DNA of 41,607 nucleotides from a virus, in IMG/VR virus record IMGVR_UViG_3300043772_000697, positions 1 through 41,607 of that record. One strand, 5' to 3'. The position numbers and the translations under genes were made by a program. Within the stretch, counting starts at the first letter, position 1, and the number at the start of each line of letters is the position of its first letter. A model generated the notes under the pieces. That model was not told the DNA's origin and ran no database searches. It saw only the letters and a list, made by a program, of their open reading frames with translations. Below, piece after piece: positions 20,526 through 28,800 of this stretch.

Positions 20526-21608
20526 TCAGTAAATCCAACGCACCCTAGGGCTGCCCTGACGAATGCCAAGGTGCACAAAGCCCTTGGGTGCGCCGTAGCC
20601 CAGCGAGTAGGGCCACTGCCTGTCGCACCAGTCCTGCACCGCGTTGATGTCCACGCCGTCAATGAGGAAATCCACCGCACCGACGCCCGGCGCGTCGTAG
20701 AGGTGCTCCGACTGGCTGGCGCCACCCACGGCCCAGTTGATGGCTGCGGGCCGGTAGCCGGAGGTGATGATCACCGCCTTACCGCCGAACTGCGCGCGCA
20801 CCTTCTCGAGAAACTGCGCCAGCTTGCTGGCCGTATCGCACTGATGCTGATGATCGAAGCGCCGCGCCTCCTGGCCGAGCGCGAACTCGCCGTAGGTGAT
20901 GTGGGGCGTGATCTTGAAGCTGAAGGGCGACTCGGGGGTGAACATCGCCGAGACCGGGCCGGTGGTCTGCTTGTCGCGGCCCCAGAGGTCACCTTCTGCA
21001 ATGCGGCGCCGCTTCAGGCCGGCCTCCACGTTGGTGCCAGGGTTGCGGTAGAGCAGCAGTGCATCGGGCACGCCGGGCCAGTCCTTCTCGCGCAGCCGCT
21101 TGCTGATCGTCTCGAAGCCCTTGGCGCCGTAGAAGCCGGTGCCGAGGTTGTAGGCGAAGCTGACCAGCGCGCACTTCTGGTGATCGGCCATCTCGCCCCA
21201 GTAGGGCACGGTGGCGCGCAGCTTGGCGGCGATGTGGTCCACCTCTTGGCGCAGCAGCAGATCAGCCTCGATGGCGTTGATCCTGTCGCCGCGCTTCACC
21301 GGCCGGCCGTCGCCGTAGCGGGTGGTGCCGTAGCCGATCGTCCAGGGGTCGCCGCCGCTGAGCGGGTCCGGGTAGGCCTCGAGGTGGCAGCCCTCGAAGT
21401 CCTTGATCAGCTTCAGTGCCGCGGCCAGATCGGCCTGCTTGCCGTCTTGGCTCCAGGTATTGAACCATGCCCGATCGCGGCGCATGGCTGCGGCGTAGCC
21501 GTTGGTGGCGAGATCCTGCTCGAGGGTCTCGATCGCTGCGGCCTGGTGCGGCAGGCCCCGGTAGAACCTGAACAGCTGCTCCAGCGTGATCGGTGCAGGG
21601 TTGGCCAT
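20526..21608 (-). CDS. Two-domain endolysin: GH24 lysozyme + M15 peptidase
   Basis: 360 aa. Residues 1-60 are an extra helical segment. Residues 62-210 are a T4/P21-type muramidase (GH24): LIKDFEGCHLEAYPDPLSGG with catalytic Glu72, DPWTIGYGTT, then QKCALVSFAYNLGTGFY. Residues 225-355 are an M15_3-type metallopeptidase: ITSGYRPAAINWAVGGASQS, then EHLYDAPGVGAVDF and GFVHLGI, with His302, Asp313 and His346 as zinc ligands. It can therefore cut both the sugar backbone and a peptide bond of peptidoglycan. No signal peptide, so it needs a holin. Confidence 0.93.
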   Translation of the reverse strand: MANPAPITLEQLFRFYRGLPHQAAAIETLEQDLATNGYAAAMRRDRAWFNTWSQDGKQADLAAALKLIKDFEGCHLEAYPDPLSGGDPWTIGYGTTRYGDGRPVKRGDRINAIEADLLLRQEVDHIAAKLRATVPYWGEMADHQKCALVSFAYNLGTGFYGAKGFETISKRLREKDWPGVPDALLLYRNPGTNVEAGLKRRRIAEGDLWGRDKQTTGPVSAMFTPESPFSFKITPHITYGEFALGQEARRFDHQHQCDTASKLAQFLEKVRAQFGGKAVIITSGYRPAAINWAVGGASQSEHLYDAPGVGAVDFLIDGVDINAVQDWCDRQWPYSLGYGAPKGFVHLGIRQGSPRVRWIY

Positions 21609-21611
21609 GAG

Positions 21612-21752
21612 TTAGCGGCGCTTGGGGAACACCAGCCGGCCGGCCTGCAGCAGCAGCTGGATCCAGCTGTTGGACTTGAGAGGACTGAGGGCGATGATCT
21701 CGCTGCCGGCAGCGATGACGATGGCGATGATGGCGGCAGTCTCGGGGCTCAT
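21612..21752 (-). CDS. Small membrane protein (lysis or holin candidate)
   Basis: 46 aa: SPETAAIIAIVIAAGSEIIA, then LSPLKSNSWIQLLLQAGRLV and a basic end FPKRR. One clear membrane span plus an amphipathic helix. Short proteins with this pattern recur, as I recall, in cyanophage genomes next to the endolysin. It ends three bases before the endolysin start, so a holin-like role is reasonable but unproven. Confidence 0.6.
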   Translation of the reverse strand: MSPETAAIIAIVIAAGSEIIALSPLKSNSWIQLLLQAGRLVFPKRR

Positions 21753-21776
21753 GATGTCCACGTCGATGGCCTCACG

Positions 21777-22010
21777 TTACTTGCGCATTTCAAGGGCGCG
21801 CACCCGCTGGTCCAGCTGGGTGAGCTCTGCCTTACTGTCATTTTTCAGCTCCTCGACGGCCCGCGCCATCTGCTGCACGGTTGCCTCGACTCGAGCGAAC
21901 TGCACCTGAAGCGAGATAAGGAGGGCGCCGATGGCGAACATGCCGGCGCCGAGTGCTGCCGGGAGGGAAGCAGCGAACACGCCGCCGACCGTCTTAGGTT
22001 CGTCCGCCAT
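21777..22010 (-). CDS. Membrane protein with coiled coil (holin or spanin candidate)
   Basis: 77 aa from ATG 22010; a longer frame to 22076 only reads the neighbouring gene. Residues 10-33 are a membrane span (FAASLPAALGAGMFAIGALL), followed by a long coiled coil (VEATVQQMARAVEELKNDSK, AELTQLDQRVRALEM). The layout, N-terminal span plus coiled-coil tail, fits an inner-membrane spanin (Rz-like) or some holins. Next to the endolysin gene group. Confidence 0.6.
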   Translation of the reverse strand: MADEPKTVGGVFAASLPAALGAGMFAIGALLISLQVQFARVEATVQQMARAVEELKNDSKAELTQLDQRVRALEMRK

Positions 22011-22167
22011 CGGCTGATCCGGGCACGCTTCCATCGTAACGATCGAAGGGATCAGGCCTGCCGGCGAGGATGGCAAGAGCGCGTCGGTAGTAGTGGTTCT
22101 CAGTTTGTCCCACGGCTTCGAGGTGATCGCGGATGCGTCGCCAGTTTTCGCGGGTCTGAGGATCCAT
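21994..22167 (-). CDS. Small hypothetical protein
   Basis: 57 aa (DPQTRENWRRIRDHLEAVGQ, NHYYRRALAILAGRPDPFDR). The pattern 'W..IRd.le..G...n..YrRA.aI..G.pDP.' is one I recall from short phage proteins of aquatic bacteria; role unknown. Its ATG shares a base with the previous stop (TAATG) and it overlaps the coiled-coil gene by 17 bp. Confidence 0.65.
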   Translation of the reverse strand: MDPQTRENWRRIRDHLEAVGQTENHYYRRALAILAGRPDPFDRYDGSVPGSADGGRT

Positions 22168-22304
22168 TACCTGCCTTGCCCTCTGAGGGGCTTCTTCCCG
22201 CGGCGCCGTGGGCGCGAGCGCTGGCCGAACCCTTGGCGGGTGGTCTTGGGCGGCCCCGGCTGATGCTCGAGGCGTGCGGTGCCTTGCTTGCTGCGGACGG
22301 CCAT
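22167..22304 (-). CDS. Small basic protein
   Basis: 45 aa, strongly basic: AVRSKQGTARLEHQPGPPKT, then RSRPRRRGKKPLRGQGR. The closing 'K.yRGQGr' and opening 'VRSK.GTar' recall small proteins next to tail-fibre genes in cyanophages. TGATG overlap with the fibre gene. Function unknown; nucleic acid or virion binding is possible. Confidence 0.65.
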   Translation of the reverse strand: MAVRSKQGTARLEHQPGPPKTTRQGFGQRSRPRRRGKKPLRGQGR

Positions 22305-23161
22305 CAGCCTTCGTAGAGGATGTTCACAGAGCCGGCATCGAACGTGTCGGTGCCGTTAGCGGTGGTGAGGCGCACACGGTCCAGCGTGCCGGAAAGTGTC
22401 TTGGTACCAGAGGTAATGATCAGAGACGGAATGTTGACCGAGAAGAGGCCAGTGCCGACCCACGTGCCAGTGCTGGGGTCTTGCTGCACCAGCGTCAACG
22501 TTCCGCTAATGATGTTGGCCGCAAGGCTTGAATAGAGCTGCCAGCCGTTTGTGTAGTTGGTCGTTAGGTTTGCTCCGGTCGTGATGCTTGTGGTGTTTGC
22601 GGAGTAGCCAGTTGATTGCACGCCGCCACTGGTTCCCAACTGGATTGTGGGCTGTGCCGTTCCGTTCGTGCTGACGCCATTGAGCACGATCGTGATCCGC
22701 TTCGCCCAGCTCGGAATGCCGGTAAAGTCCACGGCAGTACCGCTGGTACTGGCCTTGGCAGTTTCTTGAATGATGCGCCCTGCGGCTGCCGCCAGGTCAT
22801 ACGCCACCTTCACAGCGCTCGGCGTGGCCGCCAGCGTGGTGCTGGTTGAGCTCGTCGAGGTGCTCAGCTGCACGATGCCGGCGGCCGAGGTGGTCGCCGG
22901 TGTGGTGGCTGCGTCGTAGGCCGACTTCACCGCGCTCGGTGTCGCTGCCAAGCTGGTGCTGGTGCTCGAGGTGCTGGTGCTCAGCTGCACCACGCCAGCC
23001 GCGCCAGTAGTGGCTGCGCTCAGGCCTTTGGTGAGGTCACTGAGCGTCAGCTTCTTGTTCTGGTTCGACGGCAGCGCCTCGGTGAGATCCACCGCCGCCA
23101 CCAAGGTGTTGGCTGTGGGTGTCGTGAGAGCGGTGAGGTCGGTGGTCTTGCGTGCAGCCAC
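22304..23161 (-). CDS. Tail fibre protein with two collagen-free fibre repeats
   Basis: 285 aa. Residues 54-85 and 93-124 are near-identical repeats (AAGVVQLSTSTSSTSTSLAA / AAGIVQLSTSTSSTSTTLAA followed by TPSAVK.AYD.A), 39 residues apart, typical of trimeric tail-fibre shafts. The C-terminal part (IPSWAKRITIVLNGVSTNGT, SGTLTLVQQDPSTGTWVG) is a beta-rich globular tip seen in fibres of phages of aquatic bacteria. It likely binds the cell surface or decorates the tailspike. Third gene downstream of the tail-tip gene, transcribed with it. Confidence 0.8.
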   Translation of the reverse strand: MAARKTTDLTALTTPTANTLVAAVDLTEALPSNQNKKLTLSDLTKGLSAATTGAAGVVQLSTSTSSTSTSLAATPSAVKSAYDAATTPATTSAAGIVQLSTSTSSTSTTLAATPSAVKVAYDLAAAAGRIIQETAKASTSGTAVDFTGIPSWAKRITIVLNGVSTNGTAQPTIQLGTSGGVQSTGYSANTTSITTGANLTTNYTNGWQLYSSLAANIISGTLTLVQQDPSTGTWVGTGLFSVNIPSLIITSGTKTLSGTLDRVRLTTANGTDTFDAGSVNILYEG

Positions 23162-23179
23162 GGTTTCTTAGGAGAGGGG

Positions 23180-23479
23180 TCAGCAGTCTTCGGCGCCCTC
23201 AAACTCGGGCAGGGACTTGAGGTAGAGGTAGGCTTGCTTGATGGGGTTTGGGCCTTCAAGATCAAGACTAAACGAGTAATCTTTTGTCCTGATGTTTGCG
23301 GCGCTTTCCTGATTCAGAAAGGCAACGCTTGCCGTGAGCTGGTTTTTATTGCCTGAGATAGACGTAACCTTGATACACAGGGGGGATGTCGTGATTGTTT
23401 CTTGGCCAGCGTCATAGATAAATCCGTCACCGCTGATAAGTTTTGTGCCAGAGATCTTTAGGGAATGTTGCAGTGCCAT
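23180..23479 (-). CDS. Small tail-associated hypothetical protein
   Basis: 99 aa, beta-rich (SLKISGTKLISGDGFIYDAG, YSFSLDLEGPNPIKQAYLYL). It lies between the tailspike and the fibre and shares the low GC of the spike gene. Probably a virion or spike-associated protein; no family recognised. Confidence 0.5.
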   Translation of the reverse strand: MALQHSLKISGTKLISGDGFIYDAGQETITTSPLCIKVTSISGNKNQLTASVAFLNQESAANIRTKDYSFSLDLEGPNPIKQAYLYLKSLPEFEGAEDC

Positions 23480-23482
23480 GGT

Positions 23483-25831
23483 TCAGATTCGGGAGAAGGA
23501 TTGCACCCATACAGATGCGTGGACAGTGTTCGTCTCGTTATTGGTGTAATTGCAGCCAAGCAAGGAGCCGGCGATCAGCGTTGAAATTGTGAAGTCGCCT
23601 GAGGCCAAGAAAGCAGTCGCGTTCGGGCTTCCTCTGCTGGTAAATGAAACAGTTGGCATCGCTGTGTTGCCAAAGAAGAACACCTCAAAATACTCAAATC
23701 CGCTAGTGCCGTTACGCATAAATCCAAACACTCTTGCTCCGCCAATAGTTCCCGGATCCGCAGCGTATTCGGCAAGCTTGAAAGTTGCGCTAGGAGCAAT
23801 GCTGAACCGGATCGGTCGTGTTGAAATTGCACCTCTTAAGCCGTCACCGCGCGGAACAATGGCGCTCGCGCTTGTGGAGCTGTCGCTAACTCGATTGACT
23901 GCTACGTTGGCGGCGTTGAGAATGTTGTCATCAGCTAGCACAAGTTCGACAAGTCCTGCGTCCGTGATTCGGATGCAGTCACCGGAAGCCGCGCTATGAT
24001 AAACGCGGTTCTGGCTTACATAAATAGCAGAACTGTTGTTGGTTGTACTGTCATCAGATACTAAAATTCCATAGCCACCTGCCCTTGATGCTGTAATGAG
24101 ATTTGACGCCAGGCGCAGAGTGTTCATTGAGTTGACTTTAATGCCAACTGGGCACTGAATGTTGTTCCCTGTTACCGAAGCGTGTGCGCTAAATCCAAGG
24201 TAAATCCCGTAACCGCCATCTGATCTGCAAGTGTTGTTTGCAATGGTTGCTGTCGAGTTACGATAAAACCCCAACCGGCCAACAGAGATGCCGCCATAGG
24301 CAGGGGTTGCCGAAGAGGGATCTTGCCCTTCGTTGAAATAGAAGCATGTGTTGTTGGAAATGGACACATTGTTTGTGGCAAAAAGCTCAATAGCCGAACC
24401 GTATGTGTGCTGGACAGTATTGTTGGCAACGGTTGCACCTGTATTGTGCATACTGTTAAGGCTACCCTGGGGGTCATAGCCAATCCAGATGCCATCTCGC
24501 AAACCAGCAAAAATACCAGCGTCTTGATACCAACCGCAATACATCAAGCGATTATCGGTCACTGTAATGTTGTAAACTCCGTTCTGATCAAATCCGTTAT
24601 CGCCTGCGTAGGTAAGCGAGTTTCCAGACCAGACGCAGTTGGTGTCTAGGGGCTGAATGGTTTCGCCAACGCTTGGCGTAGCACCCATTGCCACCATCGT
24701 TGTAATCGTCAGGTAGGTGGTGTTATCGACAATCGACTTGATCACGCCTTGCGGAGACGGAAAAGAGCTAGCCCGTGGAATGTAAAATGCTTGCCCAACC
24801 TTTAACGACCTGAGAGATGTGGAGTTTTTGGCAACTGTAAAAGCTGTTGAAGTGGGTGCGACATCATTGGTAACCGTAGGACCTAGGCCGTAACCACCCT
24901 TAAAGCCAAATAGCGTGATCTTATTGAGCGCATTATCCCGAACAGAATTGTTTAAGCCGCAAGACATGTTGATGCCACTGGAGCCAACTGTGTCGAGGAC
25001 ATTGCCTTTGACAAGGATTCCTTCGGAGTTATCGGTGTAGATACCAAAGCCGCCACCAGCCACATTGCCAACAACACCACAGTTTTTGATGTTTGCGTCT
25101 TGGATCACACCGGCTTTGACAGCAGAGAAACTAATTACTGTTGCCGACGTGTTGTTAAGCCCAATGTTTCTAAAACGCCCCCCATACACATAGATGTTTT
25201 CGATCATCCCCGAGGACGAGCCTGCGGAGATTCCATTCCAGTTTGAAAAACTTGTCGAAGTACAGTCAATGCCCCCGTTGTCCTCAAAACGTATGGTTGC
25301 GTTTGAGCCAGTAATGCTAAGCATTGCCGTGCCAGGTGAACCGGCGTTAGCCAGTGGGCTAAGCGTTCCCTGAATGGTGAGGTGAAGATTGCCCGTCGAA
25401 ACAAGCTGGGAAGAAACTTTATAGGTGCCGTTTGGAATCAGTACGTTTTGAGAGGCAGTGATAGCAGCTTGAATGGCCGCCGTATCATTTGCCACACCGT
25501 CTCCAGCCGCCCCAAAGTCCTTAACGGACACCACGTCCTTGAGTTTGCTATCAACCGTCCTCGCAACTGCCCCCGCACCATTCTGAGTGAACTGAAGGCT
25601 GTTGGTGTTCTCACCCGCAGGCCCCAGCGTCACCCATGCGTTGTTCGCTGCATTGCGCTGCTTGAGCAGTGCCGGGGTGCTGCTGGTGTCCACCCAGTAT
25701 TGGTAGGCGAACGTCGTGCTGGGGGCCGATGCGCCGCTGTTGCCGCTGACGATCGCCGCCAAGGCGTTGTTCAGGTCAGCACGGAACGCCTGGCCGGACT
25801 GGTTGGCGATGTTGTAGTCGTGCTGAGCCAT
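23483..25831 (-). CDS. Tailspike with right-handed beta-helix (pectate-lyase-like)
   Basis: 782 aa. The N-terminus (MAQHDYNIANQSGQAFRADL, then NNALAAIVSGNSG) is a virion-anchoring segment common in phages of aquatic bacteria. From about residue 100, VKDFGAAGDGVANDTAAIQA, then IPNGTYKVSSQLV, marks a pectate-lyase-3 fold, followed by many beta-helix turns rich in Asn ladders (TVANNTVQHTYGSAIELFAT, NNVSISNNTCFYF). The end is a beta-sandwich tip. It likely binds or degrades a surface polysaccharide. GC is clearly lower than in the genes around it, as expected for a horizontally exchanged receptor-binding gene. TGATG overlap with gpJ-like gene. Confidence 0.88.
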   Translation of the reverse strand: MAQHDYNIANQSGQAFRADLNNALAAIVSGNSGASAPSTTFAYQYWVDTSSTPALLKQRNAANNAWVTLGPAGENTNSLQFTQNGAGAVARTVDSKLKDVVSVKDFGAAGDGVANDTAAIQAAITASQNVLIPNGTYKVSSQLVSTGNLHLTIQGTLSPLANAGSPGTAMLSITGSNATIRFEDNGGIDCTSTSFSNWNGISAGSSSGMIENIYVYGGRFRNIGLNNTSATVISFSAVKAGVIQDANIKNCGVVGNVAGGGFGIYTDNSEGILVKGNVLDTVGSSGINMSCGLNNSVRDNALNKITLFGFKGGYGLGPTVTNDVAPTSTAFTVAKNSTSLRSLKVGQAFYIPRASSFPSPQGVIKSIVDNTTYLTITTMVAMGATPSVGETIQPLDTNCVWSGNSLTYAGDNGFDQNGVYNITVTDNRLMYCGWYQDAGIFAGLRDGIWIGYDPQGSLNSMHNTGATVANNTVQHTYGSAIELFATNNVSISNNTCFYFNEGQDPSSATPAYGGISVGRLGFYRNSTATIANNTCRSDGGYGIYLGFSAHASVTGNNIQCPVGIKVNSMNTLRLASNLITASRAGGYGILVSDDSTTNNSSAIYVSQNRVYHSAASGDCIRITDAGLVELVLADDNILNAANVAVNRVSDSSTSASAIVPRGDGLRGAISTRPIRFSIAPSATFKLAEYAADPGTIGGARVFGFMRNGTSGFEYFEVFFFGNTAMPTVSFTSRGSPNATAFLASGDFTISTLIAGSLLGCNYTNNETNTVHASVWVQSFSRI

Positions 25832-28800
25832 CAGACGATCTCCCGGCCGTAGCCGATTGCAGTGTAGGTGAACTGGCGGCTCACGGCGGTCCCGCCACTG
25901 TTCCTAAAGGTTACCTGTAATCCCGTGCGCGTCACGGAGCCGATCGTGAAGTAGTCAGCGGTGCCCATGTCGTAGCCCGTCACTCCAATGCTAGGGGGTT
26001 GGTAGAAAGCCTCGGCGAAGGTCACCGAATAGGTGCCGGCGCCACTGGTCAGCGTGGCCGACTGCTCGGTGCGCTGCTGCAGCTCCACCACGCAGCCGAG
26101 TTCGTCGATCAGGATGTTGACGTTGGGATCGTTGCTGGTGGCGATCGTCTTGAACTGGAAGCCACGGCCGCGCACGATCGCGTTGGCGAACTCGCGCCAG
26201 GTGGTCCAGGTGGGGGTGCCGGCCGGGTTGTCAGTGGTGCTGCGCACGTAGAGGCGCGCGTTCACCGAGTCGATGTTGCCGTCGTCGATCTCGGACCAGC
26301 TGTCGATCAGCTCGACCTTCTCATCCCAGAGCCCGGTCAGCAGGATCGCGCGGGTCAGGAAGCGCCGCTGCAAGTTGATGTCGAACACGCCGCCCATGTC
26401 GAGCGTCGAGCCGAACTCGTACTCCCCGTGCTCCGGCGGCAGCGGGCTGTCGATCGTTGTCAGGCCGTCCCAGTTGCCGGCCTGGCCTTCGTTGAGAATC
26501 TGGTCGCCATCCTCAAGCAGCAGGGCATCGCCGTCTTCCTGCGCCAGGTTGTCGTTGCCGGCGCCTGGCGGGGCGAGGTCATCAACCAGCGGGCCGGTGC
26601 TGATCACGAGGCCGTCCAGCTCCTCGTTGTAGAACATGTCCACGACGTTGCCCGAGAACGGCGGCGTCTCCTGATCTTCCGCGTAGGTCTGCACCAGCAG
26701 GCGCGGCAGCGGTGTCGGCAGGTCGGCCACGATCAGCGTGGCGTTGAGAGACCGGCGGCCCCCGTCATCCTCGAACTTGAGGAGATAGGTGCCCTCGAGA
26801 AGCGGCACCTGCTTCTGGGTCTGGTTGCCGGACGCTGCCGGCACGATCTCGATGCTGTCCTCCCAGATGGCGCCGACTAGGAGCGGCGTGTGGCGGATCA
26901 GCACCTTGCCGCCGATCTTCACGTCGAGCTCGGTCGAGGCCGTCCAGCTGATGATCGCGCTGGCCTGGTCGATCGGCACCAGCGAGACGCCGGTCACATC
27001 AGCCGGCGGTGCCGTCTTGCCGAAGACGTTGAAGGTGAGCTTGGCCGGCAACACCGACGAGCGCAGCCCGGCGTTGACGCTGTAGACCTCGATCTCGTAG
27101 CGGCCTGGCGTGGTGTCGAAGATCTCGAAATCGGGCCGCTGCTGCGTGGACGTTGACCAGTTGCCGTTCTGCAGGCGCCAGCGGTAGCGGTACTGGTTGA
27201 CGCCGACCACCGGCTGCCAGCTCACGACCAGCTTGGACAGCACCCGGCCGTTGCTCTCGTAGAGCGCCTCAACGGCCTGCAGGTTGATGGGTGCTTCGGG
27301 GATGACGTTGAGGTCGGTGATGTCGCGCTGCGCCAGCGGCCGGCCGCGCTCGATGTAGTCGTACTTCGAGGCGTTGTAGGCGAGCGCCGTGATCTGGTAC
27401 TGCGCCTGATCCTGCTCGGCCACGCTGAGCACCCGCCACGTTGAGGCTTGGATGTTGGAGGTCTCGTAGATCCAGATGCTGTTCGCGTTTGGAGCAGAAG
27501 GCAGCGCCGATGCGAGCGTCACCGTGGTGCCAGCGATGCTGGCCACGCCGCGGCTCTGCACCGTGCCGTCGGGCAGGATCACCGAAAGAGTGCCGCCTGA
27601 TGGCGATAGATCGGTGGCGTTGTCCACCGTGATCGTGGTGGTGGATGCGGCTGCAATCCGGCCGCCACGACGGGCACCGGCGCGCATCGGGTCGGAGATG
27701 TTGATCACCTGGCCGGGGCGCACCAGCACGCCGGCGTCGATCGAAGCGGTGAACGTCACCACCTCGGATTCGTATTGCTCGGAGTAGAGCAGCCATTCGC
27801 CGATGCGCGAAGCCTGCCCGCGGGAGGTGCAGGCGAAGGCCGACACCTCGGTGGTCACCACGCCGTACTTGGCGATCGCGGTCTGATCCTCGACCACCTC
27901 GTAGGCAATGTCGCGCAGGCTCAGGTCGAGGTAGCTGACCACTGCCACGGTCGGGCGTGTCTTGAGGCTGCCGCCTTGGTAGCTGAACCCGTCATCGGAG
28001 ACGTTGGCCAGCGTGAACAGGTAGGCCGGGTCCGACGGCTTGTCCTGGCTGATGGTCAGCGCGCCGGTGCTCCAATAGGGCATCGCCCGGAAGGTGGAGC
28101 ACAGATCGTTGATGAGCTTGTAGGCCTCCTCGGCGGTCTGGATGTTGACGTTGCAGGAGAAGCGCGGCTCGGTGCCGCCAAAGCCGTTGGGCACCAGCTC
28201 GGAAGCGTACTGGCTCGCGGCATAGAAAGCCCACTTGTCGAGCTGCGCGGCCTGGATGTGATCGCCCAAGCCGTAGCGGGTCGAGGTGAGCAGATCCCAC
28301 AGGATCCAGGCCGGGTCCGAGCACCACTGTGCAGCGCCGAAGCTGCCGTTCCAGATGCCGGCGTAGATCAACCGGCCGGTGGCCGCGTCCACCGTGGCGT
28401 TGTTCGGGATTCGGACCTTGATGCCGCGCACCAGGTAGGTGCGCGCCGGGATCGAGCTGAACTGCTCGGCATCCACCCGCACCGCCACCAATGCGCTGTT
28501 GGGGTAGCGCAGCTTCGCGTAGGTGATCTCGGTGTAGCTTGACCAGCTGAAGGCATTGATCAGCTTTGCGCTGTTGCTATCCGCCGTGATCCGCGTCACC
28601 CGGATGTTCACCGGGAAGGCGCCTGACAGGCTCACCAGGTAGTCGCGCTGATACTGATCACCCGTGCGGCCAGCGATCGTGTCGTCGATCACGGTGCCGT
28701 AGCCGCCGCCGTTGTACTGCACGGCAATCTGCAGGCGCACATCGGTGCCCTCGATGTCGCCCTTGTCAGTGAACAGCTGCAGCGCTGGCACGGTGATCGT

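Noticed and set aside
20571-22316. Plus-strand reading frame of 581 codons across the lysis genes
   Set aside because: Antisense shadow of endolysin and neighbouring genes; composition and lack of motifs argue against it.
22790-23002. CRISPR-like or tandem DNA repeat
   Set aside because: The two 96-base repeats encode fibre repeats within one protein; period and reading frame match protein duplication.
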